DNA of 64,000 nt from Saposhnikovia divaricata (GCA_036435485.1 CM071599.1:11682803-11746802); one strand, 5' to 3'. Positions 1 to 10,360 are shown, counted from the first letter of the stretch. Notes: generated by a model from the letters alone, not told the origin. Made by a program: numbers and translations.

Positions 1-1776
1 CCCCATCGACTGCCCGAACTGCTCCATTTTATTCTCCATTGAAGTCATACGAGTATCAAAATTTTCTGTATTAAGGGACGGTGTTTGGTTTAGGTGACCT
101 CGCTCTAATACGCGTTCTGTTGGTATTTGGCGCTCAGTTTCGGGCCTTAAAAATGAAGGTCCCTCTCTCCCTAACCTCTCACACACACTCCCTGTCTCAC
201 GCTCGTGTATGTCTTCAATGACTGATCCTAAAAGTGAAGCAGTACCTGCAGAAGCTAGATAAGAAATGTTGTTGACAGTTATGGGATCAAATTCTGTTTG
301 TTCCTGAGTTGGAATCTCAGTCTGAGAGGCTGCAAAGTGTCCTTGTACGACATCAGAACCGATCCTCTTTGCAGCATCAGTACGTACCGGTGAAGGTACG
401 GCTGAAGTTCTTAATACTTCATGTCCTCTTGAAGCAACAGTATCATCAAGAGGCACATCATCTTGACCAAAATCAAAGTCCCTATGTGCAGAATGTTCAA
501 GGGGTGAACCACTCGCGTGAGGTGGAGTGGTTGCGTGTGACACGCTAGGGTTTGACCGTGGTTGTGAAGTAGCAGCGTGGAAAAGTTTGGCTTTCTTGCG
601 AATAAGTTGCTGCTCTTCGGGTTCATTCTCCTCATCATCTTGTATAAATATACGTGCTGGTTTTCTGACTTCCGTTAACAGGGGTGATAAAGAATAGGAA
701 TGTGTATCAGACTCAGAGTCAGAAATATGGCTCTTACCCTGGGATAGATCCTGCGGGTTAGCAGTCTCATGGGTCGCGGAATCAGAAACGTAGGAGGAGG
801 AATGAATAGTATGCATAGAGAGATTACCTGATTGCTTACCTTGTGCATCATCGCTTTCCTCATCCGGAATCTCATCAAATGCCTCAGCATGAACAGATGG
901 ATTTTGAGCATGTGATGAGACTTGTGATGATGCCTCCAAATTGGTAACTCCTGCATCATATCTAAGCCACATTTGTATATTTTCAGGAGTAGACATTGGC
1001 TTACCTTGATGTTTATCCTGATTTGCAATAGTTGCAAGTGACTTAGTGCCCATCCCTAGTGATTCAGATGTTGGGCTTCTGGCAAATCCCTGTCGAATAG
1101 CAAGAGCATCCTTCGGTATTAAGTCATTGATTAGCATTTGAAGAAACCGAGGAAACCAACAGACTACATCAGTGGTAGAGAGGTCTCTGCTTGCAAGGGA
1201 TCCCATTGAGGCCACTATCTCAGAGAGAACTATACGTCCATAGTTTATATCCAGTTCTCTTGCTAGGGCTACTGCAAAGGTTTGCATGGGAATCGGAATT
1301 TGATGAAAGTCTTTTTCGCGTGCCCGAAAACATCTTGTGATGGCCTCGAAAAAGTAATTCCATTCCGCATGGAAGAATTGCTTTTGGATATTTCCCGTGA
1401 TTGGGCCTTTTGTAGGATAACATCCAATTTCTTCAAAGAATCTGAGGCGTTCTGCAGCAGTAGGTTCTGGATCATAGGCATCTTTAATGGGGAATCCTAG
1501 AACTCTGTTGACAATTTGTTCTGTCACCTCATATTCCTGACCCGCTAAGGTAAACCTGAAACCGTAGGGGGTTGATTTACTCCCAAAAGTAACCGCACTA
1601 GTCCATAATTGCTGTAAAGCATCATGTACTAGTGTAGGTTTAGCAGTAAAAGCTTGGCTAGCTTTGGAATACAAATTGAGAAATCGTATCCAAAACTTAA
1701 ACCGCGGGAGTTGATCACCAATTTCCGTAGAAATATTGTAAAAATTGTTTTTAGCAAGGGAAAATTGGTGAGCCAT
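1..1776 (-). CDS. Third ORF downstream of copia pol, partial (at least 592 codons), env-like position
   Basis: An ATG at 1776 opens a frame that stays open to position 1 and continues outside, so its C-terminus is missing. Roughly the first 200 residues look like a folded domain rich in aromatic residues (motifs such as FKFWIRFLNLYSK, then VNRVLGFP). After that comes a long low-complexity Ser/Gln/Glu/Asp-rich region, and near the edge a possible coiled coil (TRMTSMENKMEQFGQ). I see no signal peptide or obvious membrane segment in the visible part. The N-terminal region resembles domains found in plant proteins annotated as putative transposon proteins, but I cannot name a function. Its place after pol on the same strand matches the extra or env-like ORF of SIRE-type copia elements. 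That link is inference. Confidence 0.7.
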   Translation of the reverse strand, partial: MAHQFSLAKNNFYNISTEIGDQLPRFKFWIRFLNLYSKASQAFTAKPTLVHDALQQLWTSAVTFGSKSTPYGFRFTLAGQEYEVTEQIVNRVLGFPIKDAYDPEPTAAERLRFFEEIGCYPTKGPITGNIQKQFFHAEWNYFFEAITRCFRAREKDFHQIPIPMQTFAVALARELDINYGRIVLSEIVASMGSLASRDLSTTDVVCWFPRFLQMLINDLIPKDALAIRQGFARSPTSESLGMGTKSLATIANQDKHQGKPMSTPENIQMWLRYDAGVTNLEASSQVSSHAQNPSVHAEAFDEIPDEESDDAQGKQSGNLSMHTIHSSSYVSDSATHETANPQDLSQGKSHISDSESDTHSYSLSPLLTEVRKPARIFIQDDEENEPEEQQLIRKKAKLFHAATSQPRSNPSVSHATTPPHASGSPLEHSAHRDFDFGQDDVPLDDTVASRGHEVLRTSAVPSPVRTDAAKRIGSDVVQGHFAASQTEIPTQEQTEFDPITVNNISYLASAGTASLLGSVIEDIHERETGSVCERLGREGPSFLRPETERQIPTERVLERGHLNQTPSLNTENFDTRMTSMENKMEQFGQSMG

Positions 1777-2263
1777 TTTGATTAAATGTTTTTCTTTTAA
1801 AAAATGTGAATTTTATTCTTAATTTAGAAAAACAATTAATTTTCCGAATTACAAAAGAGAATTGTAACCCTTTTAATTTTTCAAGAACACCAAATGGAAT
1901 CTGAGAAATCAAACTACGGGATTCAATTCAACAACCAATTACTATTTCGTGTGTATACCAGTTGAATCGTGTGTGTTTATAGATGGACAAAATGGAATCG
2001 TGTTTATGAACAGTACACAAACAATATGTGTTCGTGTGTATGTATATGCGCGTGTATGAATGTTCACAAAACACAGTAACACAAAGATTAAGGTTAACAC
2101 AGATAATAGCAGTCAACAAATCGGCAGTAATTCGTGATTAGTATGAGTTTAATCACAAAAACAAGGATCAAAGGTATGTAATTAGTAAAATCGCACTGTT
2201 CTTGTGAAACGGCTGCTGTGAAAAAGAAATTAGGTAAAGTGAATTGGGCATCGAGTTAGAGAT

Positions 2264-2273
2264 GTATATATAG
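2264..2273 (-). promoter_or_regulatory. TATA-like box upstream of the third ORF
   Basis: The minus strand reads CTATATATAC, about 490 nt upstream of the ATG at 1776. A start site about 30 nt downstream would give a leader of roughly 450 nt. It sits inside what looks like one retrotransposon, so it could drive a separate transcript for the third ORF. AT-rich plant DNA gives chance matches often. Confidence 0.35.
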
Positions 2274-2339
2274 GTGAATGAGAAATGACAAAAATGTCCC
2301 TGTTAAAAAAATGTGAAAAGTACTAAGTCCATACAGGGG

Positions 2340-3190
2340 ACATCTAAGTCGAACTCTATCTCGAACTTTTCTATCTCGAACTTTTCTATCTCGAACTTCA
2401 AGGCGAACTTCGAGATAAAGTTCGAGATAGAAGTTAACTCGAACAAATATGCACAGAATCACTTTTAACCAAAATTTCAGCAGAAACTATAGGGAAATAC
2501 TATCTTGAACATTATTGATTTGTAGTAAACTTGGAAAAACAGAAAATTTAAGATACATTTCGAGTTAGAGTCTATCTCGAACATCAAGTCGAAATTCGAG
2601 TTGAGTTTCGAGATAGACTAAGTACTCTATCTCGAACATCAAGTCGAACTTCGAGATAAAGTTCGAGATAGAAGTTAACTCGAAGTTAATCTCAAATTCT
2701 TTCCAAAATACTTCCTTGAATCAAAAAGTCCAGGGTAATTCAAGATATGTTTCGAGTTAGGAGTGTAACTCGAAAAATTCCCTTTAGCTTAACTGAGAAC
2801 TCTATCTCGAACACCAAGTCGAAATTCGAGTTGAGTTTCGAGATAGACTAAGAACTCTATCTCGAACATCAAGTCGAACTTCGAGATAAAGTTCGAGATA
2901 GACTAACTCGAAGTTAATTCTCAGTTCTTTTCAAAATATTCCCTTAATGGAAACCTCATCTCAACCTAGAGATAAAATTCGAGATAGACTTTATCTCGAA
3001 TATTTTGAAGATAGAACTAGGCACACTGGTAACTCGAACTCGAACTCTAATTCGAATTTCGAGATGAATTTCGAGATAGGTACTAACTCGAAATTCTTCC
3101 CAGACTTAGAATTTTCAAAACTTCACCCTGGAAGCTCAAGTCGAAATTCAAGTCGAATTTCTACATGAGTTTCGAGATAGAGACTAACTC
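2340..3190. repeat. Block of short inverted and direct repeats built on CTATCTCGAA / TTCGAGATAG
   Basis: About 850 bp made of repeated CTATCTCGAA and its exact reverse complement TTCGAGATAG, separated by variants such as AAGTCGAACTTCGAGATAAA. Longer units recur at about 2345-2450, 2565-2690, 2795-2910 and 2960-3200 with small changes. The block would allow many overlapping hairpins on either strand. It lies between pol and the third ORF. I see no coding sequence in it. Confidence 0.85.
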
Positions 3191-3607
3191 GAAATTTTGA
3201 AGATATTTAGAATAATTTGACAATTTTTCTTTGAAAAACTCAACAATTAATTTTGCCAAATTAATATAAATATCAATTCAAGGATTTTAATATATGACAT
3301 AATTAAAACATTCCTTGATAATTCTAAGGCCTCTAATTACATGAAAAACACAGGTAAATTCATCTAAAAATCATGCAATATTTAGACTATTATGAATTTA
3401 ACTCCCCCTATGATCATGCAATCTAACAAGCATAAATTCACAGATTTGTGCTATAAAAGACATTTAAAACACAATGAATTCATGCAAAATCACACTATAT
3501 GCAACCTATAACAATCATTAATTAGGCATATTAAAGTCTAAGCACATAATGATTGATTAGCTTGCACATACAAACATAAACATGGATTTTACAGATAGAA
3601 GGCTTTA
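3191..3607. other. AT-rich 3' non-coding spacer with a polypurine-like tract
   Basis: No ORF of note. The minus strand carries a short G-rich purine run (AGGGGGAGT, near 3401-3412) like the polypurine tracts of copia elements, but no LTR follows it. The rest is AT-rich and I see nothing else in it. Confidence 0.4.
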
Positions 3608-6600
3608 CTAACTTGTGTTAAGCATTCCCAATTCACCAACCAACCTATTGAATGTTACTTCATCAAGAGGTTTGGTGAATATATCTGCAATTTGTTGCAT
3701 TGTGGGCACAAAATGTAGCTCCACAGTCCCCTCCTCGACATGTTCTCTTATGAAATGATACCTGATGTCAATATGCTTGGTTCTTGAGTGATCTACAGGA
3801 TTGTTGGTTATGGCAATGGCACTTGTGTTGTCACACATGATTGGAATTTTCTTGTGCTCCATGCCATAATCCTTCAATTGGTTCCTCATCCACAGTATTT
3901 GAGCTACACAGCTTCCAGCAGCAATGTACTCAGCTTCAGCAGTAGAAGTAGATACTGTATGTTGCTTTTTACTTTGCCAGGGCACCAATCTTCTGCCAAG
4001 AAATTGGCAAGCACCAGATGTGCTTTTCCTATCAATCCTGCAACCTGCATAGTCTGAATCCGAATAGCCAATAAGATTAAAACCTGTATCTCTTGGGTAC
4101 CAAATCCCTAGATTTGGTGTGCCATTGAGATACCTAAAAATTCTTTTGACGGCTACGAGATGTGATTCTCTAGGATCCGCTTGGAACCTTGCACATAAAC
4201 AAGTTGCGAACATTATATCTGGTCTACTTGCAGTTAAATAGAGGAGTGAGCCAATCATACCTCGATAGCTTGTGATGTCAACTGATTTACCTGATTTGTC
4301 TTCATCAAGCTTCGTGGCTGTTGCCATAGGAGTCTTAGCTGCTGATGCATCTTCTAGATTATACTTCTTGAGTAAATCTCTGACGTACTTGGATTGACAG
4401 ATAAAGATACCATCTTTTCTCTGACTGATCTGTAATCCAAGGAAGAAGGACAGTTCTCCCATCATGCTCATCTCATATTTTTCCTGCATTAGCTTGGCAA
4501 ATTTCTCGCACAAGCGCTCATTTGATGACCCAAAAATAATATCGTCCACATATACTTGAACAAGTATTAAGTCATTTCTCACAACTTTATAGAACAATGT
4601 TTTATCAATTACTCCCCTAACAAAACCATTTTCAATTAAGAATAGAGATAGGGTTTCATACCATCGCCTTGGGGATTGCCTGAGGCCATAGACAGATTTG
4701 AAGAGTAGATACACAAAATCTGCATGTTCTGGATCAACGAAGCCGGGCGGCTGTTCCAGATACACTTCTTCTTCTAACTCTCCGTTCAGGAAGGCACTTT
4801 TCACGTCCATCTGGAATACCTTGAAGTTCTTATGTGCTGCAAATGCCAAGAACATCCTGACTGCCTCAAGTCTTGCAACTGGTGCATAGGTTTCATCATA
4901 ATCAATTCCTTCTCGCTGAGAATAACCTTTTGCAACCAAACGAGCCTTGTTTCGTGTTACAAGTCCGTTTTCATCCAGTTTATTTCTGAATACCCACCTA
5001 GCTCCAATTACGGATTTGTTCTTTGGTCGGGGTACCAGTTTCCAAACTTTCTGCCTTTCAAACTGATTGAGTTCCTCTTGCATTGCAATCACCCAATCAG
5101 CATCGCCAAGAGCTTCTTCTATTTCTTTAGGTTCAAGTTTGGATAAGAACCCAGAATATAAGGAGATATTAGCCATGTCAGCTCTTGCGGTTCTTCTAGT
5201 AGTCACACCAGCATCTGGATCACCAATAATCAACTCAAACGGATGGTCTCTATTCCATACCCGTTCACCTGGAAATTGTCTAGATGATTCAGCTTGACTT
5301 TCTGAGTTGGGGTGCTGACTACTTTGAATATTTTCACTAACTCCCCCTGAGTTAGTGCCAGCTCCTACAGAACTAGAGTCAACTCGACTCGAGCCTTGAA
5401 CAGTAGTCCTTGAGCTGCTATTTACTCCCCCTGAGTTGTTGCCGGTTGGTACTGAAGAAGTCTCTCCTGATCTTGTAGAATTAGCTTGTTCACTAGACTC
5501 AGGTTCTTCATGTACGCTTGGAACATTTAATGGAACAACCAACTCAGGTTCATCTTCAAGATTTTCTAGGTCCAGATTCTGAAATTTTAGGGACTCAGGT
5601 TCACTAGAATCTCTTGATATTGATGAGAGTTTGGTATCGTCGAATCTGACGTTGTAACTTTCAGTCACTTTTCGATCATTCACTAAGAACACTCTATAAG
5701 CTGCCACCACGTCTGTAGAGTAACCAACAAAGATTCCTTCACGAGCTTTTGCTGCAAACTTGCCTAGATTTTCATCATCTATAAGCACATAGCATTTTGC
5801 TCCGAAGACATGAAAGTATTTGATTGTTGGTCTTCTGTTGTTCATTAGCTCACATGGTGTCTTTTCTTTATCTTTTATGATCAAGGTTCTATTTTGAGTG
5901 TAACAAGCGGTACTCACTGCTTCGGCCCAGAAATACAAAGGAAGTTTTGAATCATACAACAAAGTTCTTGCTGCTTCAACCAAAGTTCTATTCTTCCTTT
6001 CAACTACTCCATTTTGCTGTGGAGTTCTCGGGGCTGAATACTGACGATGTATTCCCTTAGATACACAGAAGTCATTTAGCACTGCGTTTTTGAATTCAGT
6101 GCCATTGTCTGATCTAATCGTCTTCACAGTAAGTGTTGAAACATTCTCAATTTGAGTGATGTGATCAATGATTAAGAAAGGTACTTCGTCTTTCGCCATT
6201 GCGAACAATACCCATGTATACTTGGAGAAGTCATCCACGATTACCAAAGCATATCTTTTCCTAGACAAAGATAGGACATTCACTGGGCCAAACAAATCCA
6301 TATGAAGAAGTTGTAGAGGCTCAGTAATACTAGAAATTTCTTTGCTTTTATGCGATGCTCGCTTCGACTTTCCCATTTCACAAGCTTCACAGAGTCCTTT
6401 CGGAGCGAACTCCATTTGAGGTAGATCTCTCACCAATTCTCGCCTTGCGAGAGCATTCATCGTTTTGAAGTTTAAGTGAGATAGCTTTTTGTGCCATAAC
6501 CAGCTTTCATCATCCGAGGCTTTGCTGTAGAAACAGGTGACCTCATCCTGATTTGCTGAATCCATATCTGCAACAAAAAGATCTGCCTTTCGAACTCCTC

Positions 6601-6961
6601 TTAAAGCTAGTGAGCCTTCCTTGATGTGAGTGATTGAGACACCTTTCTTGTTGAAGACAATTTCGTAACCTTTGTCACAGAATTGACTTATACTCAACAG
6701 ATTGTGCTTTAGTCCCTCAACATAGGAAATATCTTCAATGATGACATTGCCAGTTTTCAGTTTGCCATATCCCTTAGTCACACCTATGCTGTCATCTCCA
6801 AAGGTAACATAAGGGCCAGCCTTCATAACCAACTCTGTAAGCAGGGACTTGTTTCCAGTCATATGCCTCGATGCTCCACTGTCTAGCACCCATATAACTT
6901 TATTTCTATTCTGCTTAATGCCCTGCAATGACAGATTGGTTAGACATTCTTCGGAACCCAA
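3608..6961 (-). CDS. pol: Copia Pol polyprotein (protease, integrase, RT, RNase H), uninterrupted
   Basis: The frame gives about 1117 residues without a stop. In order it shows an aspartic protease (DSGASRHM near residue 27), the GAG-pre-integrase HHCC region (HKKLSHLNF, then CEACEMGK), and the integrase catalytic core (first Asp in MDLFGP near 220, RSDNGTEF near 287, Glu in GVVERKN near 320). Reverse transcriptase follows, with YVDDI near residue 805, and then RNase H (DSDYAGC and STAEAEYIA). Integrase before RT defines Ty1/copia. The frame's first in-window codon at 6961 is TTG, not ATG, and it overlaps the end of gag in the minus-one frame. Pol therefore probably has no start of its own and is made by frameshifting, splicing or after a mutation. 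All catalytic motifs I can check are present. Confidence 0.93.
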   Translation of the reverse strand: MGSEECLTNLSLQGIKQNRNKVIWVLDSGASRHMTGNKSLLTELVMKAGPYVTFGDDSIGVTKGYGKLKTGNVIIEDISYVEGLKHNLLSISQFCDKGYEIVFNKKGVSITHIKEGSLALRGVRKADLFVADMDSANQDEVTCFYSKASDDESWLWHKKLSHLNFKTMNALARRELVRDLPQMEFAPKGLCEACEMGKSKRASHKSKEISSITEPLQLLHMDLFGPVNVLSLSRKRYALVIVDDFSKYTWVLFAMAKDEVPFLIIDHITQIENVSTLTVKTIRSDNGTEFKNAVLNDFCVSKGIHRQYSAPRTPQQNGVVERKNRTLVEAARTLLYDSKLPLYFWAEAVSTACYTQNRTLIIKDKEKTPCELMNNRRPTIKYFHVFGAKCYVLIDDENLGKFAAKAREGIFVGYSTDVVAAYRVFLVNDRKVTESYNVRFDDTKLSSISRDSSEPESLKFQNLDLENLEDEPELVVPLNVPSVHEEPESSEQANSTRSGETSSVPTGNNSGGVNSSSRTTVQGSSRVDSSSVGAGTNSGGVSENIQSSQHPNSESQAESSRQFPGERVWNRDHPFELIIGDPDAGVTTRRTARADMANISLYSGFLSKLEPKEIEEALGDADWVIAMQEELNQFERQKVWKLVPRPKNKSVIGARWVFRNKLDENGLVTRNKARLVAKGYSQREGIDYDETYAPVARLEAVRMFLAFAAHKNFKVFQMDVKSAFLNGELEEEVYLEQPPGFVDPEHADFVYLLFKSVYGLRQSPRRWYETLSLFLIENGFVRGVIDKTLFYKVVRNDLILVQVYVDDIIFGSSNERLCEKFAKLMQEKYEMSMMGELSFFLGLQISQRKDGIFICQSKYVRDLLKKYNLEDASAAKTPMATATKLDEDKSGKSVDITSYRGMIGSLLYLTASRPDIMFATCLCARFQADPRESHLVAVKRIFRYLNGTPNLGIWYPRDTGFNLIGYSDSDYAGCRIDRKSTSGACQFLGRRLVPWQSKKQHTVSTSTAEAEYIAAGSCVAQILWMRNQLKDYGMEHKKIPIMCDNTSAIAITNNPVDHSRTKHIDIRYHFIREHVEEGTVELHFVPTMQQIADIFTKPLDEVTFNRLVGELGMLNTS

Positions 6962-9408
6962 CTTTGATTGGGCCCGGCTTTTCGATAAGATCGAGAATCA
7001 ACAGATTTAACAACAGGAGATGCACTTTTCTTCACATTACTAGAGCTTTCGACTATCTCCTTTCCTTTCTCAGACTTGACAGATTTGTCAGTCCTAGGAG
7101 AAGGTTTGTCACTCCTAACTTTAGGAGGACTGACAGTCTTGGCTCTACCATACTTTTTCTTGATATTTGAACTAGCAACAGTATTTGAGCATGACTGGCT
7201 AGATGCATTCATTAAATGCACAAAAGTTTGCATGATATTAAAAGTGCATGGCATACAGTTAGGTTGACCACACTGTGCATGATTCTGATGCAGATTATTC
7301 ATTGTATGTGTGATAGGCATGGCATGTGCAGCAGGAACATTCATGTTAGCTTTGCATGCATAAGAAAGATGTTCAGTAGATTTACAATGATAACATGCTT
7401 TCTTTATTCGTTCAGCCTTAACCTCTTTTATGCCTTTCTCTCTCTTTCCTTGTTGCTTAACAGCCTTAGCTCCTAATCCCAGTCTAGATTCATCTCTAGG
7501 GAAATTGATTTTAACTTGTTTGATAGGAGTTACAGGTTGTTCTTTCTGGCGATCTTCCATCTCAATCTCATATCTAGCTATCAATTCAGTCTCTTCTTCT
7601 TCTATTCTAGGAACAAGATGTTTGTAGATAGGTTTGACAGCCGATTTAAGAATTCTAGGTGTTTCCTGTTTAAGGTCACTGGAACTAGGGTCAATAGGTC
7701 TCTTCCCTTCTTTCTTAGATAAGTCAGAATAGTCAAGTCCTACACCTACTCCAGTTATCTTCTTAAATACGTCATTATCTACATACACTCTACTAGCTGC
7801 TAGTTTGTAAGCTTCGCATTTTGTTTCTAACTCAGCTAGATTGTTCCTAAGACATGCTTCTACTTCTTCCTTAAGGACAAGCTTGTGTTCCAGAGATTTA
7901 ATAAAGTCTCTTAGAGAAGTATCTACAGTGCAAGCAGCCTCTAGCTCTTCCACTTTTGCCTCCAGCATTCTGCATTTGGCAACAAGTGTTTTCTGTTCCT
8001 TTTGAGAAGAGTCTAGGCTTTTGCACAACATATAGATCTCTTCACTAAGAGCCCCGTTCTGTTCTTTATAATCATCAATAGACATTTCTACTTTAAGAGT
8101 CAGAACTGGTACCTCTGGTTCCTCTGATGTCTCAGCCATGAGCGCGAAGTTTGCTACTTGAGTAACATCTTCCTCATCTGAATCATCCCAAGCTCTTCCT
8201 TCTGTCACCAATAAAGCTCGTTTTCCATGTCTTTCCTTCAACAGTGCTTCATAGTTGCTTTTGAGAGCTTCAAATGTTTCTTTTGGATAAGTCTGTTTAG
8301 GCTTTTTGCAGTCCGAGGCAAAGTGTCCAGCTTCACCACAATTATAGCATTTGAACTTCATTTTGAAATCCAAAGGAGATTTGTAGCTGGTATTCTTGCC
8401 TTTTCCTTTGTAGCCTGACGAACTACCACCACCCTTAGCAGCCCGATAATAAGATGAAGATTTTCTCTGTGGTCGGTTGCTTTTTCTAAATCTCATGTTG
8501 CTGAACTTCCTTGCCATGTATGCCACGACACTATCGTCCATGTTGTCCAGCTCTTCTTGGGTGTAGTAGTCATCATCACTGTCAGATGCGCACTCGTCAT
8601 CATTATTAACTTGATGTGGTGCAAGTGATGATTTAGGCTTTGCTGCAACCATTGCCTTCTTAGACTCTTCCTCATCAGCAACTAATCCTGATGCACTTTC
8701 TTTTGACTTTGAATCATTGTCCCATGCTTGATCTTGAAGCGTTTCCAGCTCATAGGTCTTTAATATTCCATAATACTCTTCCAGAGAAGTTGTATGCAAA
8801 TCTCTGGTTTCTCTGATTGCGTAGACCCTATGCTCAATGCTTTTTGGCTGGTTCCTCAGATATCTCGTATTTGTTTCAACCATGGGGAGAGTCACACCTC
8901 TCAGATTCAAATCCAATACCAACTGACTGAATCGTAGGTAGACATCTGTTATGCCTTCTCCTTTCCTTATTCTAAAGGTGTCATACTCCATCTTGAGTAT
9001 GAGTGTTTTGTTGCTTCTGACCTCTGCAGATCCTTCCATGACAACTTCTATCTTGTCCCAAATCTTCTTCGCTGTAGTCAAACCTTTGACTATGTTGAAC
9101 ATTTCATGATCAAGAGATTCCATCAAGGTTTGTCGTACGGCAGTATCCAAAGCTATTTGCTCTTTATCAGCATCCGAAAAGTCCGCTGCCTTTTTGGGCT
9201 CAGACCGGGGTGGTATAACCACTCCTCCTTCCGTATGTGAAGGAATAACTGCCATTGGGACAAATTTACCCTTGTCAAGGACTTCCAGATATTCAGGGTT
9301 AATAGTCTCTAGATATAGTCTCATTCTGAAAACCCATTCTTCATAGTGATCTTTGTTGAACATTGGGATCTTGAATGCATTTTTAGGAGCCATCTCAATT
9401 CTGGTCAC
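6940..9408 (-). CDS. gag: Copia Gag (822 aa) with two CCHC zinc knuckles and a coiled coil
   Basis: The N-terminal 230 residues match the copia gag-polypeptide (UBN2-type) fold, for example WVFRMRLYLETINPEY and IWDKIEVVMEG. A first CCHC knuckle, CYNCGEAGHFASDC, lies near residue 352 after a basic stretch. A Glu/Lys-rich predicted coiled coil spans about 440-560. A second CCHC, CYHCKSTEHLSYAC, sits near residue 670. The protein ends with WVPKNV and a TAA at 6940-6942. The start could be Met1 (9408) or Met6 (9393), since APKNAFKIPMF looks like the conserved beginning. The role would be a virus-like particle shell that binds the element's RNA. The length is large for copia and fits the SIRE group. 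Confidence 0.9.
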   Translation of the reverse strand: MTRIEMAPKNAFKIPMFNKDHYEEWVFRMRLYLETINPEYLEVLDKGKFVPMAVIPSHTEGGVVIPPRSEPKKAADFSDADKEQIALDTAVRQTLMESLDHEMFNIVKGLTTAKKIWDKIEVVMEGSAEVRSNKTLILKMEYDTFRIRKGEGITDVYLRFSQLVLDLNLRGVTLPMVETNTRYLRNQPKSIEHRVYAIRETRDLHTTSLEEYYGILKTYELETLQDQAWDNDSKSKESASGLVADEEESKKAMVAAKPKSSLAPHQVNNDDECASDSDDDYYTQEELDNMDDSVVAYMARKFSNMRFRKSNRPQRKSSSYYRAAKGGGSSSGYKGKGKNTSYKSPLDFKMKFKCYNCGEAGHFASDCKKPKQTYPKETFEALKSNYEALLKERHGKRALLVTEGRAWDDSDEEDVTQVANFALMAETSEEPEVPVLTLKVEMSIDDYKEQNGALSEEIYMLCKSLDSSQKEQKTLVAKCRMLEAKVEELEAACTVDTSLRDFIKSLEHKLVLKEEVEACLRNNLAELETKCEAYKLAASRVYVDNDVFKKITGVGVGLDYSDLSKKEGKRPIDPSSSDLKQETPRILKSAVKPIYKHLVPRIEEEETELIARYEIEMEDRQKEQPVTPIKQVKINFPRDESRLGLGAKAVKQQGKREKGIKEVKAERIKKACYHCKSTEHLSYACKANMNVPAAHAMPITHTMNNLHQNHAQCGQPNCMPCTFNIMQTFVHLMNASSQSCSNTVASSNIKKKYGRAKTVSPPKVRSDKPSPRTDKSVKSEKGKEIVESSSNVKKSASPVVKSVDSRSYRKAGPNQSWVPKNV

Positions 9409-10067
9409 TAAAAGTTTCTAAGTACCCAAGACTAGGCTATGTAGAATATTTATGTAGAACTTTTGCCTAAGTCGAAATTTCTCTAAGTAGAAATTTTGCT
9501 CAAGTCGAAATCACCAAGTAGAAATTGTCCAAGTCGAAATTCTATGTAGAAATTCTCAAGTAGAAATTCTATGTACAACTTTTTGCCTTAGAATAATTTT
9601 TCTGCAGATTTCTTTAAATATTGAATAAACAATATTATCACTTTAACACTTTTTGACTTTGAATGCTTTACTCACCAAACCCACCTAACCCACATGCTAG
9701 GTACTGAGTATGTCTTTTACTTTCGGCTGAATAAAGTAAATCAAAGAATCCAAAAACCACCTTTTTATTCTTTTACTATTGAAAAGGAGATCAAAAAGTT
9801 GTTGGGTTGTATTCTTTGATAAGAACAGATGATGAACACTCAAGAACACCAAATATGAACTAACCCAGATAAATTCACAAAAATTAATTAAAATACATCC
9901 AAGCTAAATAATCACACCTGGAGTATTTAAATAATTTTTCAGATGAGTTTTCACTACCAACGAATTAAAACACACTTTTCGAGAAAATGAAAAGTAGATC
10001 TGAAAAATGAAAACTCACGATTCTTCTACTCAACACAAGGATCTATGTTTTGTATGTTAAACATATA
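9409..10067 (-). other. Copia leader between primer-binding site and gag, with AGTCGAAATT/AGTAGAAATT repeats
   Basis: This 660-nt stretch has no long ORF. Between about 9465 and 9585 there are at least eight tandem variants of (A)AGTCGAAATT or AGTAGAAATT, related in sequence to repeats in the LTR and the 3' block. A 14-bp string CAAGAACACCAAAT occurs here (near 9841) and again upstream of the third ORF (near 1881), hinting that the two leaders share ancestry. Confidence 0.6.
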
Positions 10068-10079
10068 GCTCTGATACCA
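10068..10079 (-). other. Primer-binding site for initiator tRNA-Met
   Basis: The minus strand reads TGGTATCAGAGC, the standard plant copia primer site complementary to the 3' end of tRNA-iMet. It lies 2 nt inside the LTR end at 10082, which fixes the orientation of the element. Confidence 0.93.
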
Positions 10080-10350
10080 ATTGTTAGGTCCAAATGTGTT
10101 GTAGAGGGGGGGTGAATACAACTTTTCGAATATGAGAGGCAATAAAAACGATGCAATAAATGAACACACAGATTCAAGGAATATATTTCTTTATATATAA
10201 CTTGAAAGGGTTGCTACAACATTCATTACAAAGTATAACAGAAGTTGAGAGAGAAGTGAATGATACTAAGCTCTGTGAATGCACTCTCTCTTTTTCTCTT
10301 GTGTTTTTCTCTAGAATTGCTCACTAACTAAAACATTACACAAGTACTTC

Positions 10351-10360
10351 TATTTATACT
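10351..10360 (-). promoter_or_regulatory. TATA box of the copia LTR
   Basis: The minus strand reads AGTATAAATA about 270 nt upstream of the LTR's inner end. Transcription of gag-pol would start near 10325, giving an R-U5 segment of about 240 nt, a plausible size. Confidence 0.6.

Noticed and set aside
2340..3190. Heat-shock element cluster from repeated GAA/TTC
   Set aside because: The spacing between GAA and TTC is one base or irregular, not the two-base spacing of heat-shock elements.
2340..3190. CRISPR-like array
   Set aside because: Eukaryotic context, units overlap and vary, and there are no unique spacers of constant length.
8493..8681. Short ORFs antisense or out of frame within copia gag and pol
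   Set aside because: Shadows of the strong gag and pol frames.
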